DNA of 64,000 nt from Rubrivivax sp. (GCA_027484825.1 JAIXSE010000015.1:310001-374000); one strand, 5' to 3'. Positions 42,548 through 51,090 are shown, counted from the stretch's first letter. Notes: generated by a model not told the origin, from the letters alone. Translations and numbers: made by a program.

Positions 42548-43816
42548 TCAGTCCCCGTGGCCACCCACCGGCACCCCGTGTGCAGGCGCCTGCAGGCCGA
42601 CCGGTGACGCCTCCGGCTTCACATAGTCACGGAACAGCACCGCCAGCCGGGCCGCTTCCTGGTCCACATCGTGGGACGCCATCACCCGTGTGCGGGCGGC
42701 TTCGCCCATGCGGTCCAGCGTGGGGTCGTCACAGGCCAGGCACTCGGCCATGGCGCGGGCCAGCGCCTTCGGATCACCGGCCGGCACCAGCCAGCCATTG
42801 TCCTTGGGCACCACCAGCTCCGGAATGCCGGCAATGGCCGTGCTGATGACCGGCCGCCGCAGGGCCATGGCCTCCATCGCCACCACCGGCAGGCCTTCCG
42901 CAAAACTGGACACCACCAGGGCGCGCGCAGCCAGCATCTCCTCCCGCACCTGGTCGCTGCCAATCCAGCCGGTGATGCGCACATGGCGCTGCAGCTTCAG
43001 CTCGGCGATGCGGGCTTCGATCGGCGCCCGCAGTTCACCGTCACCGGCCAGCACCAGCTCGAAATCCACGCCGTCGGCGGCCAGGCGGGCCGCCGCTTCC
43101 AGCAGCAACAGGTGGCCCTTTTGTTCACACAGGCGACCCACCGCCACGAGGCGACGCCCACGGGCGGGCACCGGCTCAAACTTGTGGAAGGCAGGATCCA
43201 CCCCACAGCGCACCACCTGGATCTTGGGCCAGTGGTCATGGTCCACCCAGCGATAGACCTGACTCCTGCAGAAGCTGGTGATGGCCACCACAAAGCGTGC
43301 CCGGCGGATCTTTTCGCCCAGGTGCAGCGACTCCGGCTTGTCGAACTCTTCCGAGCCGTGACAGGTGAAGCTGTAGCCCGGGCCGCCCAGTGCTTCGATC
43401 AGCAGGGCGACTTCGGTCGAGTTGGTGCCAAAGTGGGCATGCACATGGCTGATGTTCTGCTCGCGCAGCAGACGAAGCGCCATGCAGGCCTCCGCCAGAT
43501 AGACCAGATGCAGCGGCATCGGACGGTCCGCGCGGTGCCCCAGTCGCAGGGCCAGGCCCAGGGCCTTCAGAAACCGCACCGGCGCGCGCAAGGCCTCGGA
43601 GACGGTCGCGCCCAGCAGCGGCTTGAGCCCGTCACGCAGAAGGTAATGGGTGCGGGTCTTCTCCTGCTGGTCGACCGGGTCCGGGGCGGCATCGTCCCAG
43701 CCGCGTACGGCCACGCGCAACACCTCCACGCCTTGACGCTCCAGCGCGATGATCTCGCGGCGGATGAAGGTGTGACTCACCTTCGGATAGTGATTGATCA
43801 GGTACGCGATCTTCAT
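42548..43816 (-). CDS. Glycosyltransferase family 4
   Basis: The 422-residue GT-B enzyme starts KIAYLINHYPKVSHTFIRREIIALERQGVEV, typical of exopolysaccharide/colanic-acid type GT4 enzymes. It has HVHAHFGTNSTEVALL and FTCHGSEEF in the acceptor half. The donor half has LVAVGRLCEQKGHLLLLEA and the EX7E motif EGLPVVAMEAMALRRPVIST. It transfers sugars from nucleotide donors in the cytoplasm for surface polysaccharide or glycolipid synthesis. ATG 43816 has GGAG about nine bases upstream. It stands alone, divergent from rtcB. Confidence 0.92.
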   Translation of the reverse strand: MKIAYLINHYPKVSHTFIRREIIALERQGVEVLRVAVRGWDDAAPDPVDQQEKTRTHYLLRDGLKPLLGATVSEALRAPVRFLKALGLALRLGHRADRPMPLHLVYLAEACMALRLLREQNISHVHAHFGTNSTEVALLIEALGGPGYSFTCHGSEEFDKPESLHLGEKIRRARFVVAITSFCRSQVYRWVDHDHWPKIQVVRCGVDPAFHKFEPVPARGRRLVAVGRLCEQKGHLLLLEAAARLAADGVDFELVLAGDGELRAPIEARIAELKLQRHVRITGWIGSDQVREEMLAARALVVSSFAEGLPVVAMEAMALRRPVISTAIAGIPELVVPKDNGWLVPAGDPKALARAMAECLACDDPTLDRMGEAARTRVMASHDVDQEAARLAVLFRDYVKPEASPVGLQAPAHGVPVGGHGD

Positions 43817-44076
43817 GGTTCGAATCTCCGTGCCCCGGCCGCCCGCATTTGGGGAGCGACAACCGGGAATCGACAAGCCGTATGAGGGGCGCCGACGATG
43901 TCTGGGGGCGCTTTTTGTCAATTTCGCCCTGCGCTGGTGCTGCGCGCACCATGATGGTTGCTGACGTTTACGGCAATCCCCTGAAGAGGGCACATGACTC
44001 TCCCGGCTAATGGGGGGCTTGGGCACGCCAACCTGTTTCGCGAGGAACAAGCGGCTTTGCTACTTTCACTAGCCTG

Positions 44077-44112
44077 TTTTCTCATCCGCGCCCCTTGAGA
44101 CCGCTGAGAAAA
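44077..44112. promoter_or_regulatory. Inverted repeat, possible RtcR upstream activating site
   Basis: TTTTCTCA (44077-44084) and its exact reverse complement TGAGAAAA (44105-44112) are separated by 20 bases. They lie about 85-120 bases upstream of the sigma54 -24 element, the usual place for enhancer-binding proteins such as RtcR. Binding is inferred only from position. Confidence 0.35.
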
Positions 44113-44195
44113 TGAGGCCATCCATCGCTGCCAAACCCATTTTTTCTTTGTGCATCAATCACTTGGCATGACGGGACCGGCGAGATGGGCCCAAG

Positions 44196-44210
44196 TGGCA
44201 CAGCCCTTGC
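44196..44210 (+). promoter_or_regulatory. Sigma54 (-24/-12) promoter of rtcBA
   Basis: The 15-base element TGGCACAGCCCTTGC matches the consensus TGGCAC-N5-TTGC exactly, with GG and GC spaced correctly. It lies 33 bases before the rtcB ATG, giving a predicted 5' UTR of about 22 bases. It fits activation by RtcR, whose gene is elsewhere in the window. Confidence 0.85.
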
Positions 44211-44243
44211 GCTAGAGGCGGCACTGATCAACGAGACCCAACC

Positions 44244-45464
44244 ATGAATTACAAAACCCAAGAGGTCGCTGGCGGCGTGCCGGTGAAGATGTGGACCCAA
44301 GGCGTGCCGGTGGAGCCGGAAGCGATGGAGCAGCTCTCCAATACCGCCCGCCTGCCGGTCGTGTTCAAGCATGTGGCGGCCATGCCGGACGTGCACCTGG
44401 GGATCGGCGCCACCGTCGGCTCGGTCGTGCCCACCATCAAGGCCATCATTCCGGCCGCGGTGGGCGTGGACATCGGCTGCGGCATGATGGCCGCCAAGAC
44501 CACCCTGCGTGCGGAAGACCTGCCGGACAACCTGGGCCCCCTGCGCTCAGCCATTGAACGTGCCGTGCCGCACGGCTTCTCCCCCCGCAACCGCGGTGGG
44601 CGCGACCAGGGCGCCTGGGAGAACCCGCCCGAACGTGTGGACCAGGCCTGGAGCACGCTGGCGGATGAGTTCGACGCCCTGTGCGAGCTGCACCCCCGTC
44701 TGAAGCAGACCAACAACCGCAAGCATCTGGGCACCCTGGGAACGGGGAATCACTTCATCGAGGTCTGCCTGGATGAAACCGGCTTCGTATGGTTCATGCT
44801 GCACTCGGGCTCTCGCGGCGTCGGCAATGCCATCGGCACCCACTTCATCGAGCTGGCCAAGAAGGATGCGGAGCGCAACCAGCGCAACCTGCCCGACAAG
44901 GACCTGGCCTACTTCGAAGAGGGCGCCCAATACTTCGGCGACTATGTCCGCGCCGTCTCCTGGGCCCAGAAATTTGCGATGCGCAATCGCGAAGTGATGA
45001 TGGCCAACCTGATTGCCACCGTGCGTCAGGTCATTCCCAAGCCCTTCGAATCCCATGTGGAGGCGGTGAACTGCCATCACAACTATGTGCAGAAGGAACA
45101 CCACTTCGGCGAGGACGTGTTTGTGACCCGCAAGGGCGCGGTCAGCGCCAAACGCGGTCAGCTGGGGATCATTCCCGGCAGCATGGGGGCCCGCAGCTAC
45201 ATCGTGCGAGGCCTGGGAAATCCGGAGAGCTTCGAGAGCTGCAGCCACGGGGCCGGCCGCGTGATGAGCCGCACCAAGGCCAAGAAGATGTTCACCGTGC
45301 AGGATCAGATCAAGGCGACCGAAGGGGTGGAATGCCGCAAGGACGCCGATGTGATCGATGAGATCCCGATGGCCTACAAGGACATCGACGCGGTGATGCA
45401 GGCCCAGCAGGATCTGGTGGAAGTGGTCCACACCCTCAAGCAGGTGGTGTGTGTGAAGGGATAG
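44244..45464 (+). CDS. rtcB: RtcB RNA ligase
   Basis: RtcB seals 2',3'-cyclic-phosphate (or 3'-phosphate) and 5'-OH RNA ends using GTP and Mn2+. The 406-residue protein shows VGVDIGCGMMAA with the metal-binding Asp76/Cys79, GTLGTGNHFIEVC with Asn/His ligands, MLHSGSRGVGN, and CHHNY. Its guanylylation His lies in FESCSHGAGRVMSRTKA. Length is like E. coli RtcB (408). It leads the rtcB-rtcA operon behind the sigma54 promoter, so expression needs RtcR and damaged RNA. Confidence 0.98.
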   Translation: MNYKTQEVAGGVPVKMWTQGVPVEPEAMEQLSNTARLPVVFKHVAAMPDVHLGIGATVGSVVPTIKAIIPAAVGVDIGCGMMAAKTTLRAEDLPDNLGPLRSAIERAVPHGFSPRNRGGRDQGAWENPPERVDQAWSTLADEFDALCELHPRLKQTNNRKHLGTLGTGNHFIEVCLDETGFVWFMLHSGSRGVGNAIGTHFIELAKKDAERNQRNLPDKDLAYFEEGAQYFGDYVRAVSWAQKFAMRNREVMMANLIATVRQVIPKPFESHVEAVNCHHNYVQKEHHFGEDVFVTRKGAVSAKRGQLGIIPGSMGARSYIVRGLGNPESFESCSHGAGRVMSRTKAKKMFTVQDQIKATEGVECRKDADVIDEIPMAYKDIDAVMQAQQDLVEVVHTLKQVVCVKG

Positions 45465-45502
45465 GCCGCGCTCGCGGCCGCTGACAAGAAGAAAGAACAA
45501 AG

Positions 45503-46537
45503 ATGATTGAGATCGATGGATCCGCCGGGGAGGGCGGCGGCCAGATTCTGCGTACGTCGCTGGCGCTGTCGCTGTGCACCGGCCAGCCCATCAGCGTGCA
45601 CCGCATTCGCGCCGGGCGGCCCAAGCCGGGCTTGATGCGCCAGCATCTGGCTTGCGTGCGCGCGGCGGCGCAGATCAGTGACGCGCAAGTGCTGGGCGAT
45701 GCGCTGCAGTCGCGTGAATTGCACTTCACACCCGGGCGCGTCCGGCCGGGCCACTATGAGTTTGCGGTGGGGTCCGCCGGGAGCTGTCTGCTGGTGCTGC
45801 AGACCGTCTGGCCCGCCCTGATGCTGGCCGACGGACCCTCCACCCTGCAACTCTCGGGCGGCACCCACAATCCGATGGCGCCCCCCTTCCAGTTTCTGGC
45901 GCGGGCCTATGCACCGCTGATGCAACGTCTCGGCGCCGCGGCGGATCTGCAACTGCGGCGTGCGGGATTCCATCCGGCCGGGGGCGGTGAGGTGGTGGTG
46001 AACGTGGCCTCTGCGGCGCAGTCCCTGCGTCCCTTCGACCTCCTGAGCCGCGGTGATCTGCAAGACACCCAGGCGGAATGCCTGGCGCCGGGCTTGCCGC
46101 GTCATGTGGCACAGCGCGAGCTGGATGTGCTGTGCGAGGCCATGGGCTGGAACATGGATCCGCGGCAGGTGCTGCCCCTTCGGCAGAACGAGGGGCCGGG
46201 CAATGCCTTGATCGCCACCCTCACCCATGCGCAGGTGACCGAGGTGTTCATGCAGCTGGGCGAGAGGGGCGTCAGCGCCGAGACGGTCGCGCAGCGCCTG
46301 GTGAAGGACCTCCAGGACTATCTGCGGCTGCCGGGTGCCGTGGGTCCGCATCTGGCCGATCAATGGATGCTGCCCCTGGCGCTGGCGGTGTGGAAGACCG
46401 GCGTGCCGGCGTGCTACACCGCCACCGAGTTGACCCTGCATGCCACCACCAATGCCGAGACGATCGAGAAGTTCCTGCCGGTGACCCTCACCACCGAGCG
46501 GACCGAGGACGGCTGGCGCGTGACCATCCAGCCCTGA
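45503..46537 (+). CDS. rtcA: RtcA RNA 3'-terminal phosphate cyclase
   Basis: RtcA converts RNA 3'-phosphates to 2',3'-cyclic phosphates with ATP through an AMP-His intermediate. The 344-residue protein starts IEIDGSAGEGGGQILRTSLALSL, has SAGSCLLVLQTVWPALM and GGTHNPMAPPFQFLA, and carries the active-site His in GPHLADQWMLPLAL near residue 280. The intergenic gap after rtcB is 38 bases with no gene in it. No tRNA or Y-RNA gene is seen between or after the two genes. Confidence 0.97.
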   Translation: MIEIDGSAGEGGGQILRTSLALSLCTGQPISVHRIRAGRPKPGLMRQHLACVRAAAQISDAQVLGDALQSRELHFTPGRVRPGHYEFAVGSAGSCLLVLQTVWPALMLADGPSTLQLSGGTHNPMAPPFQFLARAYAPLMQRLGAAADLQLRRAGFHPAGGGEVVVNVASAAQSLRPFDLLSRGDLQDTQAECLAPGLPRHVAQRELDVLCEAMGWNMDPRQVLPLRQNEGPGNALIATLTHAQVTEVFMQLGERGVSAETVAQRLVKDLQDYLRLPGAVGPHLADQWMLPLALAVWKTGVPACYTATELTLHATTNAETIEKFLPVTLTTERTEDGWRVTIQP

Positions 46538-46587
46538 CGTCAACCCTGACGCCGACGGGGATGAGGCGTGCCGGGCACAATGCCGGC

Positions 46588-46809
46588 ATGACCTCGACGG
46601 ACCCGTCCCACTCCCTGCAGGAAGCCGCCCCCGGGCCCGCGGCTGACCCGATGCCTCAGCCCCCGCCCGAGCCTGACTTCGACGCCTGCTGCGGCAACGG
46701 CTGCGATCCCTGCATCTTTGATCTGCATGATCTGGAGATGGACCGCTACCGCCAGGCGCTCCGGGCCTGGCGCGAGCGACATCCGGACACCCCCGCGCAC
46801 CGCCCCTAA
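46588..46809 (+). CDS. Oxidoreductase-like small protein (Cys-rich N-terminal motif)
   Basis: The 73-residue protein contains the motif DFDACCGNGCDPCIFDLHDLEMDRYRQALRAWRER, typical of the short 'oxidoreductase-like' (Oxidored-like) family, whose cysteines may bind metal. N-terminal Pro-rich residues precede it. An ATG at 46561 would add nine residues. It runs into the GntR gene by four bases, convergent. Its biochemical role is unknown. Confidence 0.75.
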   Translation: MTSTDPSHSLQEAAPGPAADPMPQPPPEPDFDACCGNGCDPCIFDLHDLEMDRYRQALRAWRERHPDTPAHRP

Positions 46810-47504
46810 CGCACCGACCGGCCGGTGAGCCGCTGCGGGGCACGCAGCATGCGCGACAGATGCAATCGAAGCGCGCCCAGATGCTGCGCCACCAGTTGAA
46901 CGGCTGCGTCGGCATCCGAGGTGCTGATGGCCTCGCACATCAACAGCAGGCGATGGGCCCATCGTGGCGGGTCCACCGGCGCCATCGGCGGATGGGACCG
47001 ACGGAAGGCCTCCAGCAGACAGTTGCGCGGCGCGAGCAGTGCGTGCGCATGGGCATTGCCGCCGCTCTCATACAGCTGGCAGGTGAACAGACGCTCGGCA
47101 GCAAACATCGCCTCCCAGTCCTGGGCCTGCACCGCATGCGCCACCGTGCGTTGGTGACGGCCGAGCAGGGCCAGATGCTCCACCTTGTGCCGTTCGCAGG
47201 CATTGCGCACGAGCATGGCTTCCAGGGCCTCCCGCACGGCGAGGAAGTCACGGAGCCAGCCTTCATCGACCTGGGTGACCGTGGCGCCCAGGTTCATTCG
47301 CATCTCCACCAGACCATCTCCCTGCAACTGCAGCAAGGCTTCTCGCACCGGCACATTGCTGACGCGGTAGTGCGCGCCCAGACCTCTCAACGTCAGATGA
47401 CTGCCCAGCGGCCATTGACCGGTCATGATGTCTTCGCGGATCTGCATCCGCAGTCGAAGGTAGGTCGGTGTGTTGATCGGCGGAGGAGGGGAAGACAGGA
47501 CCAT
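46806..47504 (-). CDS. GntR-family (FCD) transcriptional regulator
   Basis: The 232-residue protein has an N-terminal winged helix (INTPTYLRLRMQIREDIMTGQWPLGSHLTLRGLGAHYRVSNVPVREALLQLQGDGLVEMRMN) and a C-terminal FCD ligand domain of about 120 residues with metal/ligand-binding His positions (ACERHKVEHLALLGRHQRT, RRSHPPM). Such proteins often repress catabolic genes for organic acids. No clear target is adjacent, so its regulon is unknown. Its start is ATG 47504. Confidence 0.9.
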   Translation of the reverse strand: MVLSSPPPPINTPTYLRLRMQIREDIMTGQWPLGSHLTLRGLGAHYRVSNVPVREALLQLQGDGLVEMRMNLGATVTQVDEGWLRDFLAVREALEAMLVRNACERHKVEHLALLGRHQRTVAHAVQAQDWEAMFAAERLFTCQLYESGGNAHAHALLAPRNCLLEAFRRSHPPMAPVDPPRWAHRLLLMCEAISTSDADAAVQLVAQHLGALRLHLSRMLRAPQRLTGRSVR

Positions 47505-47638
47505 GGAACGTCACTTCGGCAATCGGGCCGACTACTGTAAACATCGGACCGATGGCCGCGGCCCCATCGTGGGGCATCCCCTCGTGAAGATTGTTGTTCA
47601 TCAATTTGGAGGCAGATCTTCACTGCCTTCATCGGTGG

Positions 47639-48127
47639 TCATGCGCCGAGGAATGCCCTCCACTCGTGAGTGTCTGACTCAACTTGTTGGAGAGACACTT
47701 GCAGCACGGCGTCGGGATCTTCCTCCTGCAGCGCGGTGATCAATTGCTGCATGAGCGCCATCCGATGCGCGGCATCCACGGTGGGCGGTCTGCCGCCGCA
47801 GGCTTCGATGGATTGCCGGTCCCCGTCGGACAGCATGCGGGCGCAAAGGTCGGTGTCCTGCGCGGCGAGCTGGCGCATCAGGGCCAGGCGCAAGCGCCAT
47901 TCCTGCTCGGCCATGCGGGCCGGCGTGGCCAGCAGGGCCGCACTGCGCAAGACCTGCCAGGCCGCCGCCAGGTCCTCGGTCCAATGCTGCGCCAACGGAC
48001 GCGCGGCGTTGCGACAGCAGTGACTCACCAGCGCCGCACGCACCGCCAGGATTTGATTCACCCGCTCGACGCCCCCTTGAATGAAGGGGACGGTCTCACC
48101 TGCCGCAGACAGCAACGGGTCGTTCAA
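47639..48127 (-). CDS. Hypothetical helical protein
   Basis: The 162-residue protein is predicted almost entirely alpha-helical, with Ala/Leu/Gln-rich stretches (AAWQVLRSAALLATPARMAEQEWRLRLALMRQLAAQ, MALMQQLITALQEEDPDAVL). It has no signal peptide or membrane segment. I do not recognise a family. The opposite strand is also open over much of its length, so its coding status is less certain than for neighbours. The helical heptad-like pattern and sensible start support this strand. Confidence 0.5.
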   Translation of the reverse strand: MNDPLLSAAGETVPFIQGGVERVNQILAVRAALVSHCCRNAARPLAQHWTEDLAAAWQVLRSAALLATPARMAEQEWRLRLALMRQLAAQDTDLCARMLSDGDRQSIEACGGRPPTVDAAHRMALMQQLITALQEEDPDAVLQVSLQQVESDTHEWRAFLGA

Positions 48128-48262
48128 GGGCAGCTCCAGAACTCAATAGGGAAGCGGCATTCTCAAATGAATGACAGACGTCAAGGCTTGATTTCCGGTC
48201 GATGTCAGAGACACCCGACGTGCATGAATCGGCGCATTGACTTCGCACAAACGACAACGCGA

Positions 48263-48290
48263 TTCCACTTGCAATCTCAAACGCGATAAA
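48263..48290 (+). promoter_or_regulatory. Sigma70-like promoter candidate for the H-NS gene
   Basis: TTCCAC (48263-48268) and GATAAA (48285-48290) are separated by 16 bases and lie 65 bases before the H-NS start. The surrounding DNA is more AT-rich than average here. It is a plausible but unproven promoter. Confidence 0.3.
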
Positions 48291-48354
48291 GTCCCGGCTG
48301 GGAGGCACATGCGGCACAGAGCCTGAGGCCCGTCGCTTGATCCGGAGTAGATCA

Positions 48355-48735
48355 ATGCCCAAATCGTTGAAGCAAGTTCTCAGTCAAATCGAAAAACTCC
48401 AAAAGGAAGCTGAATCGCTTCGGAGCAAGGAGATTTCCGGCGTGGTGGCCCGTATTCGTGAAGCCATCGACCATTACGGTCTGACGCCTGAGGAATTGTT
48501 CGGCTCGTCCGCCAAGAGCGCGGGCCGTGGTCGCCGTGCTGGCAAGGCTGCTACCGCTACCAAGCCGGGCCGCAAAGCCGCTGGCAAGTCCGCAGGCAGC
48601 GGCCGGCCCTCCATGGGCTCGCCCAAGTATCACGACGGCGCCGGTCGCACCTGGACCGGTGTCGGCAAGCGTCCCAACTGGTTCAAGGACGCGCTGGCCG
48701 CTGGCAAGAAGGCCGAGGACCTGCTGATCCGTTGA
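48355..48735 (+). CDS. H-NS-family nucleoid protein (Bv3F/BpH3 type)
   Basis: The 126-residue protein has an N-terminal coiled-coil oligomerisation part (SLKQVLSQIEKLQKEAESLRSKEI). A basic linker with AT-hook-like GRGRR and GRK motifs follows, then the C-terminal H-NS DNA-binding loop KYHDGAGRTWTGVGKRPNWF. Such proteins silence AT-rich, horizontally acquired genes. ATG 48355 is supported by GGAG about ten bases upstream. It adjoins, on the other side, a low-GC effector-like gene that is a natural target for silencing. Confidence 0.95.
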   Translation: MPKSLKQVLSQIEKLQKEAESLRSKEISGVVARIREAIDHYGLTPEELFGSSAKSAGRGRRAGKAATATKPGRKAAGKSAGSGRPSMGSPKYHDGAGRTWTGVGKRPNWFKDALAAGKKAEDLLIR

Positions 48736-48780
48736 TCTTGTTGATCGGCTGAGGCGCCGATGCGGCGACGGCCCCCCTGA

Positions 48781-48797
48781 GTCGCCTTTGTGGCGAC
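48781..48797 (+). terminator. Weak hairpin terminator candidate after the H-NS gene
   Basis: GTCGCC (48781-48786) can pair with GGCGAC (48792-48797) around a five-base loop. The T-run after it is poor (CCTTATCT), so confidence is low. It lies about 45 bases after the stop. Confidence 0.35.
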
Positions 48798-48878
48798 CGG
48801 CCCCTTATCTCCGGTGCCCGGTCTCAGGTGTCTCCCGACATCGAGACCGGCCGGTGCGCCCGCGGGACGGGCGATCCA

Positions 48879-50987
48879 TCAGCGCGCGACCTTCGGATCG
48901 GTGCCCACTTGATACAGCGCGTTCAGGCTGAGCTGCATCAGGTTCAGCGTCTGGGCACGGTTGCCCAGTTGCACCTGCGTCAGGTTGCCCTGGTCGGCGT
49001 CCTTCTGCAGATTCTCCAGCTCCTGGCCCAACTCTTTGATCGCGCCCGTGAGCTCGCTTTTGCCTGTGCGTCGCAGCCAGCAGTCCCGTCGTTTGGGATC
49101 GAGGTTCGAGAACTCCTTGGACAGATTTTCCTTCATCACGGCCGACAGCACCGCAAAGGTCAGGTTGCTGCCGACGCTCGTCGACTGACTCATCGTCTCT
49201 TCGAGCGATTGAGCCAGGTTGGACCACAGGGACTGACGGGCCTCCTCCTTCACGGACTGGATGGCCAGTCCAACACCATACGTATTCTTGCTGGCGAAGA
49301 GCCGCAGTCCCTGCTTGGCTTCCTGACTGAAGGTTTGCGCCAACCCGTGCAGAAATCGTTTCAGTTCAGCGCTTTGGGGGTGCTGCCCCGTCTGCCAGCC
49401 CTGCAGCCCGTGCATCGATCCAATCGAGTCCGCGTGCTCTGCGGTCTCGGCTTCCGAGATCGGCTCCGCCGTCGAATAGATGTTGCTGGAGCTCATCTCC
49501 TGGTGGGTGAGTACCATGCGTCGGATGGAGGCTCTTGGGTTGAAACCGCCGGCTGGAAGCGACGGTCCGCTGCGACCTGACGCTGCGGCCGGTCCCGACG
49601 GCCAGGGGCTGTCGTAGATGGGACCGTCATCGAGGATGTCCGCATCCGAATCCGAATTCTCGACGGTGAGATCCTCGATCGAGGCCGCGGCACTGAGTAT
49701 GGGCGTCCCCTGGCCCTTCGGCAGGTTGTAGGGGTGGGATGGACGGGGTGCCACCGGCTCCCTTTCCCGAAGCCTGGTGAACTTGCCGTTGTCCGAGCCG
49801 CCAGAGCCCGCGGTGGCATGGCTGTCGTTCGACTTATGGCTGTCCAGGCTGACTCCGCTGAACCCGCTGATTCCAGACAGCATCGAGATGTTGTCCGCGG
49901 ACTTGGAGGGGGCATTTGAGCCCGGTGCACCCGGCGGGTGGAGTGCCATCCGGCCAGGTTTGGGAGGTGCCTCGGGCGTCTGCTTGAGGTTGGCCCGCGT
50001 GGCGGGTTTGGGAGCTTTGGGTGGGGCCGGGAGTTTGGGAGCCGCCAGGTCTTTGGTGGCGAATTCCTCTTCGAGCAATTTCGCATGTCCCAGCAGCAGT
50101 CCGTCAGGCATGCGCTCCGCGAAATGCTTGCTTCGAGCGGCCTGGGAGCCGGTGCTAAAGGTGCGCGCCAGGTCGCACAGCTGTTGGGCGGTGGGTCGGC
50201 TGCCCTGCTTGAACAAGGCCTCAGCCTGCTGACGCTGGTGGTAGAGCATGGCCACCGCGCCCGAACGGGAGTTGCCGCTCTGGCAGCCGAAGGCGACGGT
50301 CTGCTCCTGCGCCTCCTCATGCAGGGCCTTGAGCAGGCCGTGCATCTCGCGCGGGGTGACGGAGGACAGATTGACTTCCCAGAATCCGATGTCGGCGGAC
50401 TGCTCGGTGGCTGCGGAGGGCAGGCGAGCATCAATGTGAAACCGCTTGGACATCGGGCCGTCCGGCTTGGCCGCGGAGATTTGGACTTCCAGCGGCCCGC
50501 CCTGTGCGGCCACACTCACTTTGGTGCCGAAGGGAATGCTCCACTGCGTGTCGTTGGTGTTGTGCTTGACGTTCACGACATGGGCGACCGACTGGTCCAG
50601 CAAGGCAGCGCCCAGACGCGCCAGACGCTCCCTGCCGCCCGAGTTTTGCTGCGAGCCGGTCGTTCCGAAGACCATGGTGGTGCCGGGAACACCGCCCGAA
50701 GGCAGCACGGTGGCATTGACGACGCTCGCGTGCTGCATGCCGGACTGCTTGAGTGCGGCACTCTCATTGAGCCCAAACCGCTCGGGCAAGGGCAGCAGGC
50801 GCTCCATGACCACCGACGCCCCTGCATGGCTGTAGGTCATGAACGAAGGGTCCTGGATCGAACGCTCCGTGCCCTTGAATTTGACGTCGGTGTAGGTCGA
50901 CGGTCCGGCTTCTGGCTCCTGCTTGGGAATGTCCAGAAGCGCATGGGGGGCGACACTGCGGGTCGCATAGGATTGGGCAGGGTTCAT
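48879..50987 (-). CDS. Candidate secreted effector with a tyrosine-phosphatase-like domain
   Basis: The 702-residue protein has no signal peptide and a Ser/Thr/Pro-rich N-terminus, as many type III effectors do. A phosphatase signature CX5RS occurs as GCQSGNSRSG, with Cys235 and Arg241. The usual preceding His is Gly, and the expected WPD loop is FWEV at 202-205, so catalysis needs testing. A proline-rich region at about 316-360 (LPAPPKAPKP, PEAPPKPGR) and a tyrosine motif DDGPIYDSPW at about 453-462, similar to EPIYA-like sites, follow. The C-terminal 200 residues are helical. ATG 50987 has AGGA seven bases upstream. Codon use seems less GC-biased than that of neighbours. No secretion system is in the window. 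Confidence 0.72.
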   Translation of the reverse strand: MNPAQSYATRSVAPHALLDIPKQEPEAGPSTYTDVKFKGTERSIQDPSFMTYSHAGASVVMERLLPLPERFGLNESAALKQSGMQHASVVNATVLPSGGVPGTTMVFGTTGSQQNSGGRERLARLGAALLDQSVAHVVNVKHNTNDTQWSIPFGTKVSVAAQGGPLEVQISAAKPDGPMSKRFHIDARLPSAATEQSADIGFWEVNLSSVTPREMHGLLKALHEEAQEQTVAFGCQSGNSRSGAVAMLYHQRQQAEALFKQGSRPTAQQLCDLARTFSTGSQAARSKHFAERMPDGLLLGHAKLLEEEFATKDLAAPKLPAPPKAPKPATRANLKQTPEAPPKPGRMALHPPGAPGSNAPSKSADNISMLSGISGFSGVSLDSHKSNDSHATAGSGGSDNGKFTRLREREPVAPRPSHPYNLPKGQGTPILSAAASIEDLTVENSDSDADILDDGPIYDSPWPSGPAAASGRSGPSLPAGGFNPRASIRRMVLTHQEMSSSNIYSTAEPISEAETAEHADSIGSMHGLQGWQTGQHPQSAELKRFLHGLAQTFSQEAKQGLRLFASKNTYGVGLAIQSVKEEARQSLWSNLAQSLEETMSQSTSVGSNLTFAVLSAVMKENLSKEFSNLDPKRRDCWLRRTGKSELTGAIKELGQELENLQKDADQGNLTQVQLGNRAQTLNLMQLSLNALYQVGTDPKVAR

Positions 50988-51090
50988 GTCAGTCCTCATG
51001 GTCAGGCAAGTCCCCGGCGGATACCGAGGGTGATCATGAGTTGTCACCTGCCTGCTGAGCAGTTCGTGACTTCCATCTGCACAAAAAACA

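Larger units (their letters stand above)
43817..44243. other. Intergenic region between the glycosyltransferase and rtcB
   Basis: The 427-bp region holds an upstream inverted repeat (44077-44112) and the sigma54 promoter of rtcB (44196-44210). Its glycosyltransferase-side half has no recognisable RNA gene or promoter beyond a TTGTCA hexamer near 43916. Open frames crossing it are not supported. Confidence 0.5.

Noticed and set aside
45374-46915. Minus-strand open frame of 513 codons opposite rtcA
   Set aside because: Arg/Gly/Gln-rich shadow; rtcA is unmistakable on the plus strand.
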